Made by a program: the position numbers and the translations under genes | Assembly: GCA_025966355.1 (NCBI GenBank) | Contig: JAICWZ010000118.1 | Span: 1-6,297, forward strand | Reading direction: 5' to 3' | Origin: Thermomicrobiaceae bacterium | Lineage (GTDB): Bacteria > Chloroflexota > Chloroflexia > Thermomicrobiales > Thermomicrobiaceae | Length of the DNA stretch: 6,297 nt | In this document: positions 5,671 to 6,297 of the stretch, one piece after another | How the letters are laid out: every line of letters starts with the position of its first letter | Position numbering within the stretch: the stretch's first letter is position 1 | The notes under the pieces: model-generated | Told to the model about the DNA's origin: nothing | What the model saw: only the letters and a program-made list of their open reading frames with translations | Databases searched by the model: none

Positions 5671-6297
5671 TTACTCGACGCGTAGCCAGCGCACCGCCGG
5701 AATGAACTGGTAACTGGCGGCGGCTCGCGTAGCGGTGGGCGGCTGCGCGGCGATCAGATAGACATCCCCGGTTGAAGTGGGCGTGAACGCCAGCGTGCCG
5801 TCGGCAGCGGTGAGCCCAAGATGCACGCGATTCGCCTCGATGGCGATCACCGGAACCGGCTGACCGTCACAGGAAACCCGAACGACTACCTGCTCGCCGG
5901 CTCTCATCGCGTTCGGCGCGTCGAGTTCGAGTTGCGGCAGGCGTGGCGCGATCGAATGTTCGGCAAGGGCCGCCAGCCGGTGCAACTCGTCAATTGGCGC
6001 GGGATGATCGTCAACGCGCAGGTCGATGAACGGATACGCGTTGATCCGCGCGATATAAAACGCGACCGACTGCACGCCCTGGGCGTCGCCGCCGGCCGCC
6101 TGCCCGGCGCGGTAGGCGGCCAGCAGGCGATCGCGCAGTTCACCCTCGGTCGCCTGATAGGCGGCCATCGCCTCGGTCAGCACCTGTTCGCCGACGATCA
6201 GGTTGCCGAAAGTGGCGACGTTTTCGGCGATCAGATGCCCGCTCCACGGCTTCGTCGTCGCGCCGGTCCAGGCGAAGATGTCTCCATGCGTATCGAC
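5671..6297 (-). CDS. DUF1028 family protein (Ntn-hydrolase-like), C-terminal part with beta-rich tail; 5' end outside window
   Basis: The frame is open from base 6297 to TAA at 5673-5671, giving 208 visible residues; the N-terminus, which would include the processed catalytic residue, is missing. GTG 6183 is in frame but lies inside the conserved domain, so it is not the start. Family features are FAWTG (8-12), PWSGHLIAENVATFGNLIVGEQV (17-39, like the 'QGN-L-G' block), EAMAAY (42-47), RAGQAAGGDAQGVQSVAF (63-80) and DLRVDDHPAPIDELHRL (92-108). DUF1028 proteins belong to the Ntn-hydrolase superfamily; substrates are unknown. After about residue 122 comes an 85-residue segment of alternating polar and hydrophobic residues (e.g. 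EQVVVRVSCDGQPVP, LAFTPTSTGDVYLIAA), which reads as a small Ig-like beta-sandwich. It is the first visible gene of a likely operon with the DUF2851 gene. Confidence 0.85.
   Translation of the reverse strand, partial: VDTHGDIFAWTGATTKPWSGHLIAENVATFGNLIVGEQVLTEAMAAYQATEGELRDRLLAAYRAGQAAGGDAQGVQSVAFYIARINAYPFIDLRVDDHPAPIDELHRLAALAEHSIAPRLPQLELDAPNAMRAGEQVVVRVSCDGQPVPVIAIEANRVHLGLTAADGTLAFTPTSTGDVYLIAAQPPTATRAAASYQFIPAVRWLRVE

Noticed and set aside
5023..5685. 220-codon + strand open frame opposite the DUF2851 gene
   Set aside because: It is antisense to a well-recognised gene with conserved motifs, and its translation shows no recognisable domain.
1..6297. Possible defence island, CRISPR array, insertion sequence or prophage
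   Set aside because: No spaced direct repeats, transposase or integrase motifs, terminal inverted repeats or known defence domains were found; all complete genes belong to ordinary chromosomal families.

Overview
The window is GC-rich (roughly 60% or more by eye) and gene-dense. It holds four complete protein-coding genes, and one partial gene at each edge. The mix of families suggests a Chloroflexota-type bacterium, perhaps near the Thermomicrobia: a MocR-like aminotransferase without a DNA-binding domain, a CzcO-like flavoprotein, DUF2851 and DUF1028. This placement rests on recalled family distribution and composition, not on a marker gene, and is only moderately supported. I found no rRNA, tRNA, CRISPR array, transposase or phage gene.

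Left part (1-2973). The C-terminal half of a flavin-dependent monooxygenase-like oxidoreductase enters from the left on the + strand and stops at 860. It faces the 3' end of a PLP-dependent class I/II aminotransferase on the - strand (2136 to 925). Between them is a strong hairpin (882-918), either a bidirectional terminator or a copy of a dispersed palindrome. The aminotransferase diverges from a PfpI/DJ-1-type gene on the + strand (2302-2973) across about 165 bp that must hold both promoters. The PfpI protein carries a short C-terminal tail with a 'SFPASDPPAW' motif.

Right part (2980-6297). Three genes lie on the - strand and are read right to left: the C-terminal part of a DUF1028 Ntn-hydrolase-like protein, then a DUF2851 protein 6 nt downstream, then an MFS transporter 72 nt further on. 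The first two look like an operon. The transporter may be co-transcribed or may use its own promoter. Its 3' end meets the PfpI gene with only 6 nt between stop codons and no clear terminator.

Functionally this looks like ordinary chromosome: small-molecule redox, amino-acid transamination, a stress-type amidotransferase-fold protein and an exporter-like transporter. No obvious single pathway ties the genes together. The least understood part is the DUF1028-DUF2851 pair. The DUF1028 protein ends in a beta-rich tail, and the DUF2851 protein has a PD...ExH-like N-terminal motif and a C-terminal cysteine cluster. No strong case for a new defence or mobile system can be made from this sequence.
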